Below, piece by piece: positions 23,933 through 38,829 of a stretch of DNA of 64,000 nucleotides. The stretch is from contig PZJY01000009.1 of assembly GCA_031472005.1 (NCBI GenBank), forward strand, positions 930,001 through 994,000. Direction: 5' to 3'. Each line of letters opens with the position of its first letter. The first letter of the stretch is position 1. Made by a program: the position numbers and the translations under genes. This DNA comes from Tetracladium setigerum (taxonomy: Eukaryota; Ascomycota; Leotiomycetes; Helotiales). The notes under the pieces were generated by a model. That model saw only the letters and a program-made list of their open reading frames with translations, did not search any database and was not told the origin of the DNA.

Positions 23933-26385
23933 ATGAGTTCCAAGCGCAAAAGTGGTGGAGGAGTTGGAGCAGGAGATGCTTTGGAGGATCGCGATTCAAA
24001 GCGACGAAAGTTGCCAAATCATGTAAGTTATGTTATCTTCATGGTTAGCAGTTACGAGGAAATCTGCGCGGCGGCTCTGGCGTTGTTTTGGTGCTGCATG
24101 GAGATGGAACTTGCGCGCCGACGCGACGACCTGGGACCTTGATCGCAGACCTTGGAGAACCACGACTTGCGAAAGAAGGCTGACCATTCACCCAGGACAA
24201 CGATGATCTATCGCAGGGCGAAACGGCCCAAACCACGACGCAATATGGCCTTAAGCTTTTGGAGATTGTTAAGAAGACGGAGGATAAGAGGCAAGTCTGC
24301 ATTTCATTTACATACCTTCCTCGTACAATCAACCTTCAGCAGCCTCGTGTGCGCGCATCGTTGGAAGCTGCAGAGCTCTGGAGAGAGAGGGCGATGGAAA
24401 GCCTTGAAAAGCGTCTGGAGATTCGACCGCGCCTTGCACAAATTCATAACTAACATTGTGATAGTGGACGGCCCGTTGCGACGGCATTCTTCACTCTCCC
24501 TTCGAAGCGTTCTCTCCCAGATTATTACCAAGTCATCCGAATGCCAATAGCGCTGGAAGATGTCGAAAGGAAGCTGAAGCGCGGCGAGTTTCCGACACTG
24601 ACAACCTTGGAAAGCTATTTGAAGCGCATGGTCCTAAATGCAAAAGAATACAACCAGAAAGGGTCACAAGTTTACGAAGATGCAGAGCGTGTCAGGAAGG
24701 CCGTGAGCAACTACATGGTTAAGACAAACCCGGCGTATAAGACTAAAGGATACACCACTTTCCCAACACCTTTCCCTGATGTAAAGGAGGATGATACCAG
24801 TGCTGCTGATGCGGAGGAGGACATGGAGGAAACTGTCAGCAAGAAGAAAGGCAAGGCGACCCAGAATGCTGCAAGGCGAAAGTCAAGCGTCACCCCAGCG
24901 GAGCCAGAAAGCAATGCCACTGTTGGTTACAAAGGACTTAACTTTCAGCAAGCCCAGGAGAAGATGATGGAGGTTATTTTGGCGGAGAAGGAGTTACCAG
25001 AGTTCGTAAAGACTTACCACCACTTGCTGCTATGCTAACTTTCTTGACAGTGACGACTTCGTGGCTTTTGCCGACTTTATCGATCTTCCACCTCGATCCC
25101 TGAAGGATTATTATCGAGCGATCAAGAATCCTATCAGTCTACACGGCTTGCAAAAGCGTGTCAAAGGGACAAGCAAAAAGACAGACGTCGCTGGGGTTTC
25201 CGAATTTCGAACCTGGGCGGCTTTCCAAGAGGAAGCTAGCTATTTGTGGGAGAATGCTTTCTTCTACAATGAAGATGGTAGTGAGATCTCCAAACGCGCT
25301 GCGAAGCTTCAGGTAGGTGTAAAATCTTGAGAAAGGCTATTCATTGACTAAAAAAATCTAGCAATCTTTCCTAAAGCACCTGAAAGAGGCATCAACTGCC
25401 GTACCAGATCCAGTGGCCCCGAAGATTAAGCTCAAGCTCGCTGGCGAACCACCAGCTCCTTCACCGGCTCCCAAATTCACACTTAAAATTGCAAACAAGT
25501 CAAGCCCTGCCGTTACTCCTGCGCCACCCACGAATGGCTCAAATAGTAGCAATCCCACGGCCAATGGCACGTCGCGTCGGAACCCCTTCAGCGTCCCACA
25601 AGCTTCCTCGACACCAATTGCGTTGGATCAACTGGAGAGAGCGAAGAGTGTGTCTGGTTCTGCCGCATCACCCAGCCCTTCAATCATCACGCCTGCTGCA
25701 GCTGTTAAGAATGAAGAAGCTGCACGAAACTCGCCTGCACTTGTGGGTTCTAATGGGGTTCGTAGTGCAAGTCAAGCTTCGTCGACACCAGCGGCTGCTT
25801 CTAGTACTGCCATGGCACCTCCCTCAACACCAGGCCTCGCAACTGTTAACACACTTTCCGCTGCCGGCTACACTCAATCATTCCCTCAACCCAATCCCGA
25901 GTTCGAGTCCAAATTGAGACAACCGGGTCAAAGTAAGTCTTTCTTTCCACAGTTTTTACGTGTAATCTGACAGTCTTAGACCCAATGATCACCAGTCTCG
26001 GGTTTGCATCACATCCGGGGTTAAATATCGCTCGCCATTTCCGTATGGATCTTCCCGCCTCTGCCACGCTGACACAACAGTCCATCACCGTCAATCTTCC
26101 CGCTATGTACTATTATGTTCAGATCAAGCCTGTCATCTCGCCATCCCTCCTCGAACGCCAACATAAAGTCTTCGTCACTTGTGGAAGCCGACTGCATGCC
26201 CTGCCAGTCATACAAGGCCAGCCTATTGACCCTCGAAACTCAGCCTACGATGCTCGCCTTCATCCTGGTGTCAATAGGATTGAGGTTGAGATCATCGCTG
26301 CATTGCCAAAGGCACCAAACCTATCAATGGATTGGACTATGAGATAGAGAAGGTGACTATATTCGCAAATCTTATGAAAAATTGA
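23933..26385 (+). CDS. RSC4: RSC4-like two-bromodomain chromatin remodelling subunit
   Basis: Six exons: 23933-24022, 24196-24290, 24465-25001, 25051-25312, 25362-25932 and 25980-26385. With one base added at the GG pair 26311-26312 the product is 653 residues. An acidic/basic N terminus (SKRKSGGG...DSKRRKLPN) precedes bromodomain 1, with LPSKRSLPDYYQVIRMPI and NAKEYNQKGS. Bromodomain 2 has LPPRSLKDYYRAIKNPI and WENAFFYNEDGSEI. A Ser/Ala/Pro linker and a conserved C-terminal domain follow, ending in NGLDYEIEKVTIFANL after repair. Intron 2 (24291-24464) uses a GC donor, GCAAGT. The donor of intron 3 is uncertain (GTTCGT at 25002 keeps frame). RSC4 reads acetylated histone H3 in the RSC complex. 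Confidence 0.82.
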
Positions 26386-27656
26386 GATCAAATTAATGGC
26401 CGTGGTTTTACTTGGTGGTTTATGATTGCTCTGGAGTCTTGCTGGTTGGGTGCTTAAGGGCAGCAAAGATGGGTGGTCATTGGGATGGATGGCGTATGAA
26501 GTTTGCAGAGAAACATGGCGTTATACACTGTAGTATAGTTGTATGAAATTAGAGACTCTTCATGCGTAGCAATGAAGCTCGTGCTACCTTCAAAATAAAG
26601 TAGATTTCATTTCCCATCACACCAGTGAACCAGTGTACCTGTAGGCGTCAGAAGTGACAGAATGTAAAAGTTGGAAGAGGTTCCGTTTTCGAAAGTGAAG
26701 GCGTAACAAGTCATGGCACTTGCAATTATTCTATGAAGTCTTGCACTCACTAGTTGTGTCTCGGAACCAGTAGAACTGATAGGGGTTTCTTTTTTTTGGC
26801 TCTTGACCTTTGATAACAGCAAAGAGTAGGATGAGGAGTTGGATTTCGATAAAGGAACGAGAGAATCGAATTCTTTCTCGCATCAAGGGTAGTCTTTCTA
26901 CCTAGGTTTGCTGTAGATTCCGACGCTCGAATTTATAAGTGACATGTTGCTTGAGAGCTCCCAGGATTTTCATTCCGCACTTTCCAATTTTGCGTGTATA
27001 AACTCACAAGCGAATCAACTAGGTCTAACATGACGCTTTTAGCTCTTAGATGAGTGTAGAATCTAATGCTTTTAGAATTGGAAGGAATTTGCTGAAGATA
27101 ATCAATAAGTCAAATATTCAATCTCTAGCTTCAAACCCAGAAGGAAGTCCACAATCTTCAGATACTGAGACTTGGGCCCAAAACGAGTTTGGGAGAAAAT
27201 TATATCCATGAGGGCGGAAGGAATGTTTTCAAATATGGAGTTATTATCTTCATATGCTTTATTTTTGTAAAGGTACAACTATGTGTCTTAATGCCGTCTT
27301 TTTAATTTTTCGATTTTTTGATCTTTCAACTTTTCGACTTTTTCTACTTTTTCGACTTTACCACTTTTGTACTTTTTCGACTGCAAGATAACAAAAATTC
27401 TTTTCGCGAGAAGCTAAAAAAGACCGTTTTCATTGCAACGACTCGCCATCGGATAAACGCGCGGGTGACAATGAGGCGACACCGATGCCAAGGATTACAT
27501 GGTCGCTCACCGCGTTGCAGCCTCAGGCGCCGACGCTAATGGCAGTTTTCTGCTCACTAAAAAATTTATGGATTTGAACTCGCCCTCCCCCACCAGATTT
27601 GGACATAACTTCAATTCCTCTTCATCCCAAATTCCGAAATTCCCAAATAATCAAAC
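26386..27656. promoter_or_regulatory. Upstream region of the SSB Hsp70 gene
   Basis: No supported gene. Contains one copy of a dispersed T-rich repeat (27271-27382, listed separately). The last 250 bases are a probable promoter and leader of the SSB gene; AATCAAAC precedes its ATG. Confidence 0.45.
27271..27382 (+). repeat. Dispersed T-rich repeat, copy A
   Basis: A unique-looking head (ACTATGTGTCTTAATGCCGT) is followed by about 80 bases of TTTTTCGAC/TTTTTCAAC-type units. The head and the first tail unit, roughly 36 bases, are identical to copy B at 35989-36110 in the same orientation. Both copies start with GGTA. Nature unknown: a short non-autonomous element or shared UTR/intron-like sequence are options. 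Confidence 0.7.
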
Positions 27657-32468
<4,812 letters not shown>

Positions 32469-33104
32469 ACCACCACACCACCGCCTTCCCGAACGAACAG
32501 TAGCACATATGGAGCAAAGGGATTTGTTGATGCATGATTTTTACAGGCATGGATGTTTTCTGGCTCTTTTATATCTGGGTTCATAAAAGTCACCTGCGAG
32601 TTTTTTCTGGTCCGGCTACTTTTTTGGTCCAGATGACAATTCTCTTTCCTTTCCTACTGGCATAAAGCGAGCTTGTAGAACAGGGAGATGGGGATTCTTA
32701 ATGAAATTGAATCAAAATCGATATGAAAACATATTCACTTCGTCCCGAACTGTGTGTGGTTGTGATTAGTTTACGTTTATATTCCAAACACATATTAACC
32801 ATTTCCGTACTAGCTACTTGACCTGTTTCTCAACACATTAGAGTAGTGCCGTGAACCCTTTTCACCAGTCAGTGTCACAATCCAAAAGGGGTGCAATTTG
32901 GTACCCCTTGATTTCAAGAATTAAGCTGTTACCTCTCAAATAAGTACTGAAAGTATTTTATGCGTTTCTCGAAACCAGATAGGACAGTACTCCTTCGTCC
33001 CTTCTCTACTCAGCTAGTTCCATTCGTATTCTTTTCAATGTCAAAAGTGTGAGGTGGAAACAAGAGATTGTTATATTCGTTATATGCCTCATTCGTATAA
33101 CCTT
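32469..33104. other. SSB 3' flank
   Basis: 3' UTR-like sequence after the SSB stop. No gene seen. It separates the true SSB exon from its inverted fragment. Confidence 0.5.
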
Positions 33105-33225
33105 AAGAGATATCGATAAGTCGGAAACGATCTCCTCGACTCTTGAGATATAAGACTCAAGCTGTTGCTTAGCCTCGAACTTCTTGCTGAAAGCCTCATC
33201 GCTATTCTTGAACTTCTCGGCATCT
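33105..33225 (-). pseudogene. Inverted fragment of an SSB exon
   Basis: Read on the minus strand, 33225 down to about 33121 is identical over about 105 bases to the start of the SSB exon at 32147 (including the AG of its acceptor). It encodes the [18 protein letters not shown]... stretch. Roughly 16-20 more bases (33105-33120) match with five differences, all C-to-T or G-to-A type. It has no start or complementary exons, so it is a non-functional copy. It lies just past the stop codon of the minus-strand F-box-like gene. Confidence 0.92.
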
Positions 33226-33238
33226 AGAATGTTTATAC

Positions 33239-33906
33239 CTACTCAAGGAACCCTGTAATATCATTTTCACTTCCCATAACCAAGCTCTCAAACCCCACAA
33301 TGCCATTCTTCTCCACCTCCACCAACCCACTAAACAACCTCCCTACCTCCAAATACTCATCACTCAAAAGCTTCCTCAATGCTCTCCAATTATCTCCCTC
33401 CCCCTTGCCACCCCACTCGTACCAACCAAGCCCTTCAAATACTGGTTCTTGACCACGACCCTCAAAATCCTCAATCTCCCATTCAAAATACAATCCTCTA
33501 ACACCGGTACCACTTTCTCCACAAAAAACCCTTTACTTCCCCATCTCCAAATAAGCAAAGTTAGATCCCGGATTTCGAGAATGTTATCACGAAAAGCAGG
33601 GTGTAAAACTGTGTCAATGAGGAAATCGTTGTGACGGGTGAGTGTGAGGGTGAAGGTGTTGGTGGTGAAGAAAACGGGACGGATTTCGGTGTAGATTTGT
33701 GTGCAAGTTAGGTGAAGACTGTGGGGGAAGGTCGGATAGTGTGGTTCCTCTTCATCGTCGGCGTCCTCTGGGGGTGAGTTGCGAGAGCTGTGGTGAAAGG
33801 GAGGGGTAGATGAGAGCTCGAGAGGTGTGCGTGAGAAGCAAATTTGGTGATATATTTTTTGGCGAATCTCAGGTGGGAGATCAAGAAACGGGAAGGCAGT
33901 TGCCAT
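33239..33906 (-). CDS. F-box/2EXR-like protein (one apparent 1-base deletion)
   Basis: ATG at 33906. The N terminus [20 protein letters not shown] is the L-P-x-E-I-R-x-x-I-Y signature common to fungal F-box-like and 2EXR proteins. [27 protein letters not shown] follows, also typical. The frame breaks at the CCC run 33431-33433; adding one base gives [16 protein letters not shown] and a continuous protein of 222 residues ending at 33239. Such proteins are numerous in Pezizomycotina and mostly of unknown role; a part in ubiquitin ligases is only a family-level guess. Its 3' UTR would include the inverted SSB fragment. Confidence 0.7.
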
Positions 33907-34658
33907 GTTGAGTAGAAGGTGGGTTGAGCCTTCTACTGTGGAGAGAGAGTATTGTGATGTCGTTGAAGTGTCACCTTCTTGCCACCGAAAGTAGGAATGG
34001 ACCGAGGCACGAAATCCCGGTGTAAGCCAGTTTCAGCAAGTTGCGATGAAGGGAGGGCACTGAAATTTGACCAGCAATTCTCTATTCTTTCTTTGCTTGA
34101 TAGAATCGGTACGCGGCCTTTTTTGTCCTGGTCATGTCAGATAGGTAATTTCGGAATGCTGAAATGTTTAAGGTTGGGGCTATCGAACGAAGTCAACAGT
34201 GTCCTGTTTTCTTGGGAATGATAGTGAATAATTTAGAAAAAAATATGCGTTTTTACCGTTTTGTATACTTGCAGTGAAATCGAGGCAGGTCACTTCTAAG
34301 GTGCTTATTGTTAATAGTTACAATGAAGAAAAGCAGGAAAGAACCACGAACACTTTCAATCTATTCCAAAGAAGGTCAACAAAAGTGTCGCTAAAGGGAA
34401 AGTTAGAAAAAATAACAGAGGAGAAACAAGGTAAATAGTGGTAGAAATTAAACAATAATAGGAGGTGAAAAATAAATATTAAGAGTCGAACAATAGTAAC
34501 AGCAAGTTTAAAGTAAAATAAATAGTGAAACTTTTCATGTTGTTGTCTTACTGGACATACAAGGCTGACAAAAACCCAAGCTTTGAATCTCAAAGCCTTG
34601 CATGCACCTAACCTTGACACCACAACACCACCTCTATACCAATTCTTTAGATTCAACA
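33907..34658. promoter_or_regulatory. Divergent region between F-box-like and RRF1 genes
   Basis: AT-rich, no supported gene. Around 34320-34560 the sequence is A-rich with a long but low-complexity minus-strand open frame. Confidence 0.4.
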
Positions 34659-35656
34659 ATGCCAGCTCGAACCGCCTACCTCTCTGCTTTAAAGCAATTG
34701 CTACCTCGAGCTACAGCTCGGGTAGAATATTCATTCCTGTATATGATACTTACCCCTTTCAATGGCCCATCTATCATCAAGAACTAACATCCTCTCTACC
34801 ACAGTCCTCGAACCACCACCCTTCTCAACCACCCACCTACATCCACCCCCATCCCCTCCTCCATCCGACAATTCTCAAACACCCCATAGTACTCAAGAAG
34901 AAAACCCGCGCTGATCGCGAAGCCGAAGAATCAGCGCCCTCCAAAAACACCGCTGACGTCGACAGCGATCCATTCGACTTTACAGCCCTAACATCCGGTC
35001 TCGAGAAGAACATCGAAAAACTTAAGAATGACCTTTCAAAACTACGAACGGGAGGAAGGTTCAATCCAGAGGTCTTGGAAAATTTGAGGGTCGTCTTGAG
35101 TAAGGAGGGGAAACCGGAGAGGTTGGGTGATTTGGCGCAGGTTTTGCCGAAGGGAGGGAGAAGTGTGGGCATTTTGGTTGGGGAGAAAGACGTCAGTATT
35201 TCCGCCATTTTCTTTCTAATTTCTTGGTTTCTGTTTTGGATGCATATAGAAGTATCGGTTGTTCGCAAATAGGATGGACGACCAACGCTGAGTGTGGTGT
35301 TACAGCACATCAAACCGATTACTTCGGCTATTCAGAATTCAAAAGATCTGAATTTGCAGCCACAACCGGATGCTCATAATCCATTACAACTCAATGTACC
35401 CATCCCACCACCGACAAAGGAGAGTAGAGATCAAGCATTGGCCGCGGCGGGTAAAGCAGGAGAAATAGCCAACACGGGAGTCAAGAATGCGAGGGCTGTG
35501 ATGCAGAAGCGGTTGAGGGGGATGGAGTTGAAGAAAGTCGTTCGACCGGATGATTTGAAGAAGGCACATAAAGAGATGGAGAAAATCGTTGAAAAGGGCG
35601 TCCAGGATGTTAAGAAGGCCGTGGAGGTGGCTAAGAAAAGTATGGAGCAGCAATAG
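34659..35656 (+). CDS. RRF1: Mitochondrial ribosome recycling factor
   Basis: Three exons, 34659-34721, 34805-35191 and 35306-35656, giving 266 residues. The basic N terminus (MPARTAYLSALKQLLPRATAR) is a mitochondrial presequence. From about residue 75 the RRF fold is clear: helix 1 (LEKNIEKLKNDLSKLRTGGRFNPEVL), the beta-rich domain with KPITSAIQNSKDLNLQPQPD, and the signature LNVPIPPPTKESR. The C-terminal helices end KMEQQ-like (KKSMEQQ). With EF-G2-type factor it splits post-termination mitoribosomes. Intron 2 (114 nt) is needed to skip an in-frame TAG. Confidence 0.93.
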
Positions 35657-36337
35657 GTGTATAATAGTTGGTTCTTCTGTATATTATCATTGTGTACGAG
35701 AATTCATGGAATGAGGTGGGAGCCGTCATCTCAACTATATAAAAGCAAAATGCAGCACATCACGACATTTACTTCAAGGGAAGGAGTAGAACTTCCCAAT
35801 TCCCCCACCTCTTTACTGATTACATGCCTCCTATACTTGGTTTGGAGTTAAAGCGTGATATTAAAAGGTTCCCACAGTCTCCCAATTCTCAATAAGGAAA
35901 GCGATACACAACTCACTATTCGAGAGCTCGGAATTGAGAGGATTATAGAATCCCTTCTGACTACCTACCTGAGGTATCTACAGTGTACAGGTATGACTAT
36001 GTGTCTTAATGCCGTCTTTTTAATTTTTCGACTTTTCGATTTTTCGATTTTTCAACTTTTCGACTTTGTCAACTTTTTCAACTTTTCAACTTTTCAACTT
36101 TTCTACTTCTATTCAGGTGCGGAAAATATAAAAAGTTGGCATTATAACCATCTCCGGGAACTCGTTCTCGGGCTTGAACTTGAGATTGAGGACTAGCACA
36201 TTCTCACATTCGGGAACTCTGATGAGACACATGGGTAGATGGATGTATTCTATTTTTTGTACAAGTATTCCCAGAACATCATAACTACACATAGCTTACA
36301 ATTAACCGGTTCACCACCTCCTCTTTCTATTCTCCGG
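35657..36337. other. RRF1 3' flank with dispersed repeat
   Basis: No supported gene; convergent 3' ends meet here. Contains repeat copy B (35989-36110). Confidence 0.45.
35989..36110 (+). repeat. Dispersed T-rich repeat, copy B
   Basis: Same head and TTTTTCGAC-like tail as copy A at 27271-27382, same orientation. This copy is bounded by CAG|GTATGAC on the left and, after the T-rich tail, by TCTATTCAG|GTGC at about 36110-36118, so it looks like a pyrimidine-rich GT...AG unit although it lies outside any recognised gene. Confidence 0.7.
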
Positions 36338-37479
36338 CTATGGAGTCTTCGCCACTGGTTTCTGATGCGACGCGGGCAGCAGCTTGGCCACATCCTCTTC
36401 GAATTGCTTTGTCTCTTCCGCAAGGAACGTTGAGTTCGACCTCGCATACCTAGCCACCTGGCCCAGAACATCCTTCCTATCCACCGCAACTGGTCCATCA
36501 TAATGTCCTCCAACCCACTGTTGACTCAACTTCTCCTTCTGCTCCGCGCTTAATTCAGTATACTGTGCACCAGCCCAGCCCTTCCCTTTCTGATACGCTC
36601 TTGCGGCTTCCCTCTCCGCTGCATCCTTAAACACCGTCATCCCCCTTTTGCAATGTTCTTCTTATGCCAACTCATTTCATTCCAACCCGGATATTTCTTA
36701 TCGACCGCAACGCCCAACTTCTGATCAATCGTGTCCTTGTATCCCTGCTGACTCGTAATCACACTTGGTCCCCAGCCCGCCAAACTCGCGTGACTGGTAA
36801 CCGGATTGTACACCTCCGGTAGCCCTCCCATAATCATATCATAATCTGGAAGTTCCTCCTCGGTGTAAGGCAAGATCTCATAATCAACCTCCTCGGCAAA
36901 CTTGGGTTTTCCCTTGCTAAAGCGAGCATTGCTACCTCGTAGTCCTCCTCCTCGTCCTCCTCGTCCTCCTCGTGCGCCACCTCGTGCTCCTCCACGACCT
37001 CGGAATCCAGAGCCACCGCGCATTCCACCAAAGCCGGGAGTTCTTGGTACAAAAGTCGAGGACGGAGGGCGACTGAAACCTCCTTCGGGTCTTACTCGCC
37101 TCTGTACGCTATCTTTACCTGGCGTAGGATCGAAACGAGTAATAGTAAAGCGTGGTTGGGAAGATGGAGGTGGTTTCGCAGCTAGGGAACGGGCGTCGAT
37201 TCCTCTCGAGGGCGTAGGTGGTGGTGCTAAGTCGGAAACCTCTCTTGTGGCATTCGCCGATCTTTGTGTGCGTGATGGTACTTTGACTATATGTTGTTAA
37301 ATTAGAATTTATAGCATTCAATTGGCCGTCAGGAACTGAGGAAGTAACGAACCATCCTCATCAGCAGATCTCCTGGCAGAAATGGAGAATTGTCTCAATG
37401 AAGCAGCAATTCCATCTGAGACTCGAACGAGATCGGGCCGACCTCGCCCAATTGCCGAATTAACATGCCGTGCGTACAT
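36338..37479 (-). CDS. RG-rich putative mitochondrial protein (one apparent 1-base deletion)
   Basis: Exons 37353-37479 and 36338-37286. The frame breaks at the CCCCC run 36641-36645; one added base joins NIAKGG to MTVFKDAAEREAARAYQ and gives 358 residues. The N terminus (MYARHVNSAIGRGRPD...SLRQFSISARR) is Arg-rich without acids, with a presequence-cleavage-like RQFSISA, so import into mitochondria is likely. Around residues 150-180 an RGG-type segment (GGMRGGSGFRGRGGARGG, then RGGRGG) suggests RNA binding. The remainder is mixed alpha-helical with KYPGWNEMSWHKKN and a charged C terminus. I do not recognise the family; a mitoribosome or mitochondrial RNA role is a guess from context. It is divergent from CDC26, with 325 bases between start codons. 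Confidence 0.65.
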
Positions 37480-37804
37480 GCTGTGTTGTTTGGAAAGGTG
37501 AGTGTAAAGCTAGAAATGATGGTGCTTGTCTGGAAATTTAGAGGTCAGTCCAAAAAGGGTCAGAGGTCGTTAGTGTGCCTTGGTGCCTGATCTCAGCCTT
37601 CTCGTCGCGGCTGGACCTCGCGCGGCTCCAGAGCCAAATGCCCCTCGACCTTCCCATCCCACATCATTAAAAACACCAACCCCAACGTCCCAACAACACC
37701 AAAAATACATCCACATACACTCAAATCAAAACTCAAAAGCGCAGCCTACACTCATCAGCAAAAACCAAACAAACTACCCTACCCAAATCAAAGCAACCGC
37801 CACA

Positions 37805-38134
37805 ATGCTCCGTCGCAAACCCACCTCCATAACCCTCACAACCGAAGACGTAACAGCCTACGAAGACGCGCGCGCCCGCGAGCAACAACAGCGCGAACAA
37901 GAAGAGTACGATGCACAACATGGCATATCAGCCAACACAAATCAGCAGAGACAGCGAGGAAATGGGATGTTGGACCCAAACCAGAATCACAATCCGCACA
38001 TTAGGGATCCAAGTGATGAGTTGAGACCGCTGCCGGGTGATAGGTTGAGAGCGCAGTATGTTAAGAGTAGGGAAGAGAGGTTGGGATTGGGGATTTCTGG
38101 TGGTGGTGGTGGTGGCAGTGGCTCGAGGGGGTAA
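37805..38134 (+). CDS. CDC26: Anaphase-promoting complex subunit CDC26
   Basis: Single exon of 109 residues from the ATG at 37805. The N terminus MLRRKPTSITLTTEDVTAYE is diagnostic: CDC26 proteins start MLRRKPT and this segment, with its N-acetylated Met, threads through the TPR superhelix of APC6/CDC16. An acidic/Gln-rich helix (DARAREQQQREQEEYD) follows, then a disordered Asn/Gln/Gly-rich tail. The frame is open upstream to 37580, but those residues are low complexity and the CDC26 signature fixes the start. Confidence 0.88.
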   Translation: MLRRKPTSITLTTEDVTAYEDARAREQQQREQEEYDAQHGISANTNQQRQRGNGMLDPNQNHNPHIRDPSDELRPLPGDRLRAQYVKSREERLGLGISGGGGGGSGSRG

Positions 38135-38829
38135 TATTTGATGGGAGAGGACTAGATGTCGTGATGGAGGGGAATACTTGGGCTGAGTTTTATCACTGCA
38201 GCAGCCACCGAAAGAGAAGAAGAAGAAGAGGCATGTTTAGATCACTAGTGTGCGTCAGATTTCATGGAAAGAGGTTGAAAACACCACGTCCTCATTCTCG
38301 AGCTTATAGCTCCAGAACATGTAGGTATTGGACAAAGCTCCCCAACTACTAGAAGGACGGCATCTCGGCCAGAATCCTTGGGACAAAGTAGAAATGTCAC
38401 ACCTCTGAATCTCAAGCCTATCACTCTAAAAGAAGGATTTTCCTATGTGCTAGAAGGAAGGAGACTCCTTCTCTGCCTTCTCCTTGGCTGATTTTATCCA
38501 GCACTTATTTTAGTGTTAAAAGCGTCGCAATGAAAGATTATCATACCTCACCGATTCTGAGACACACTGATAGATTATCAAGATTTGAAGATTTCTTTGA
38601 TTCATTTTCTTAATCTCCATTCGCGCCAATTCATGCATTGGTCATGATCACATCTTCCACCAGATTTTCAGATCCTCACACCCCCGCCGTAATCGTACAG
38701 AGAAGGCAAAACGCCACCGGCCCAAAAGCCATCAATTAGTTCTTTTTTGGACTTCCCATGAACGCCAGTCGCTAAATGCCATGCCAATGTAAAAAACCAA
38801 AAATTTAGAAAGAGAAGGAGGATGTGGAA
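38135..38829. other. Intergenic between CDC26 and TAF2
   Basis: Convergent 3' flanks. No supported gene. An imperfect inverted arrangement of TAGAAGGA/TCCTT motifs occurs around 38348-38490. Confidence 0.4.

Noticed and set aside
24259..24453. 64-codon frame reading into the RSC4-like intron
   Set aside because: Ends in a stop inside a well-formed GC-AG intron and would interrupt the first bromodomain.
33105..33120. Repeat-induced point mutation (RIP) acting on the inverted SSB fragment
   Set aside because: The few C-to-T changes fit RIP direction, but 105 adjacent bases are untouched and the duplicate is far below the usual size needed.
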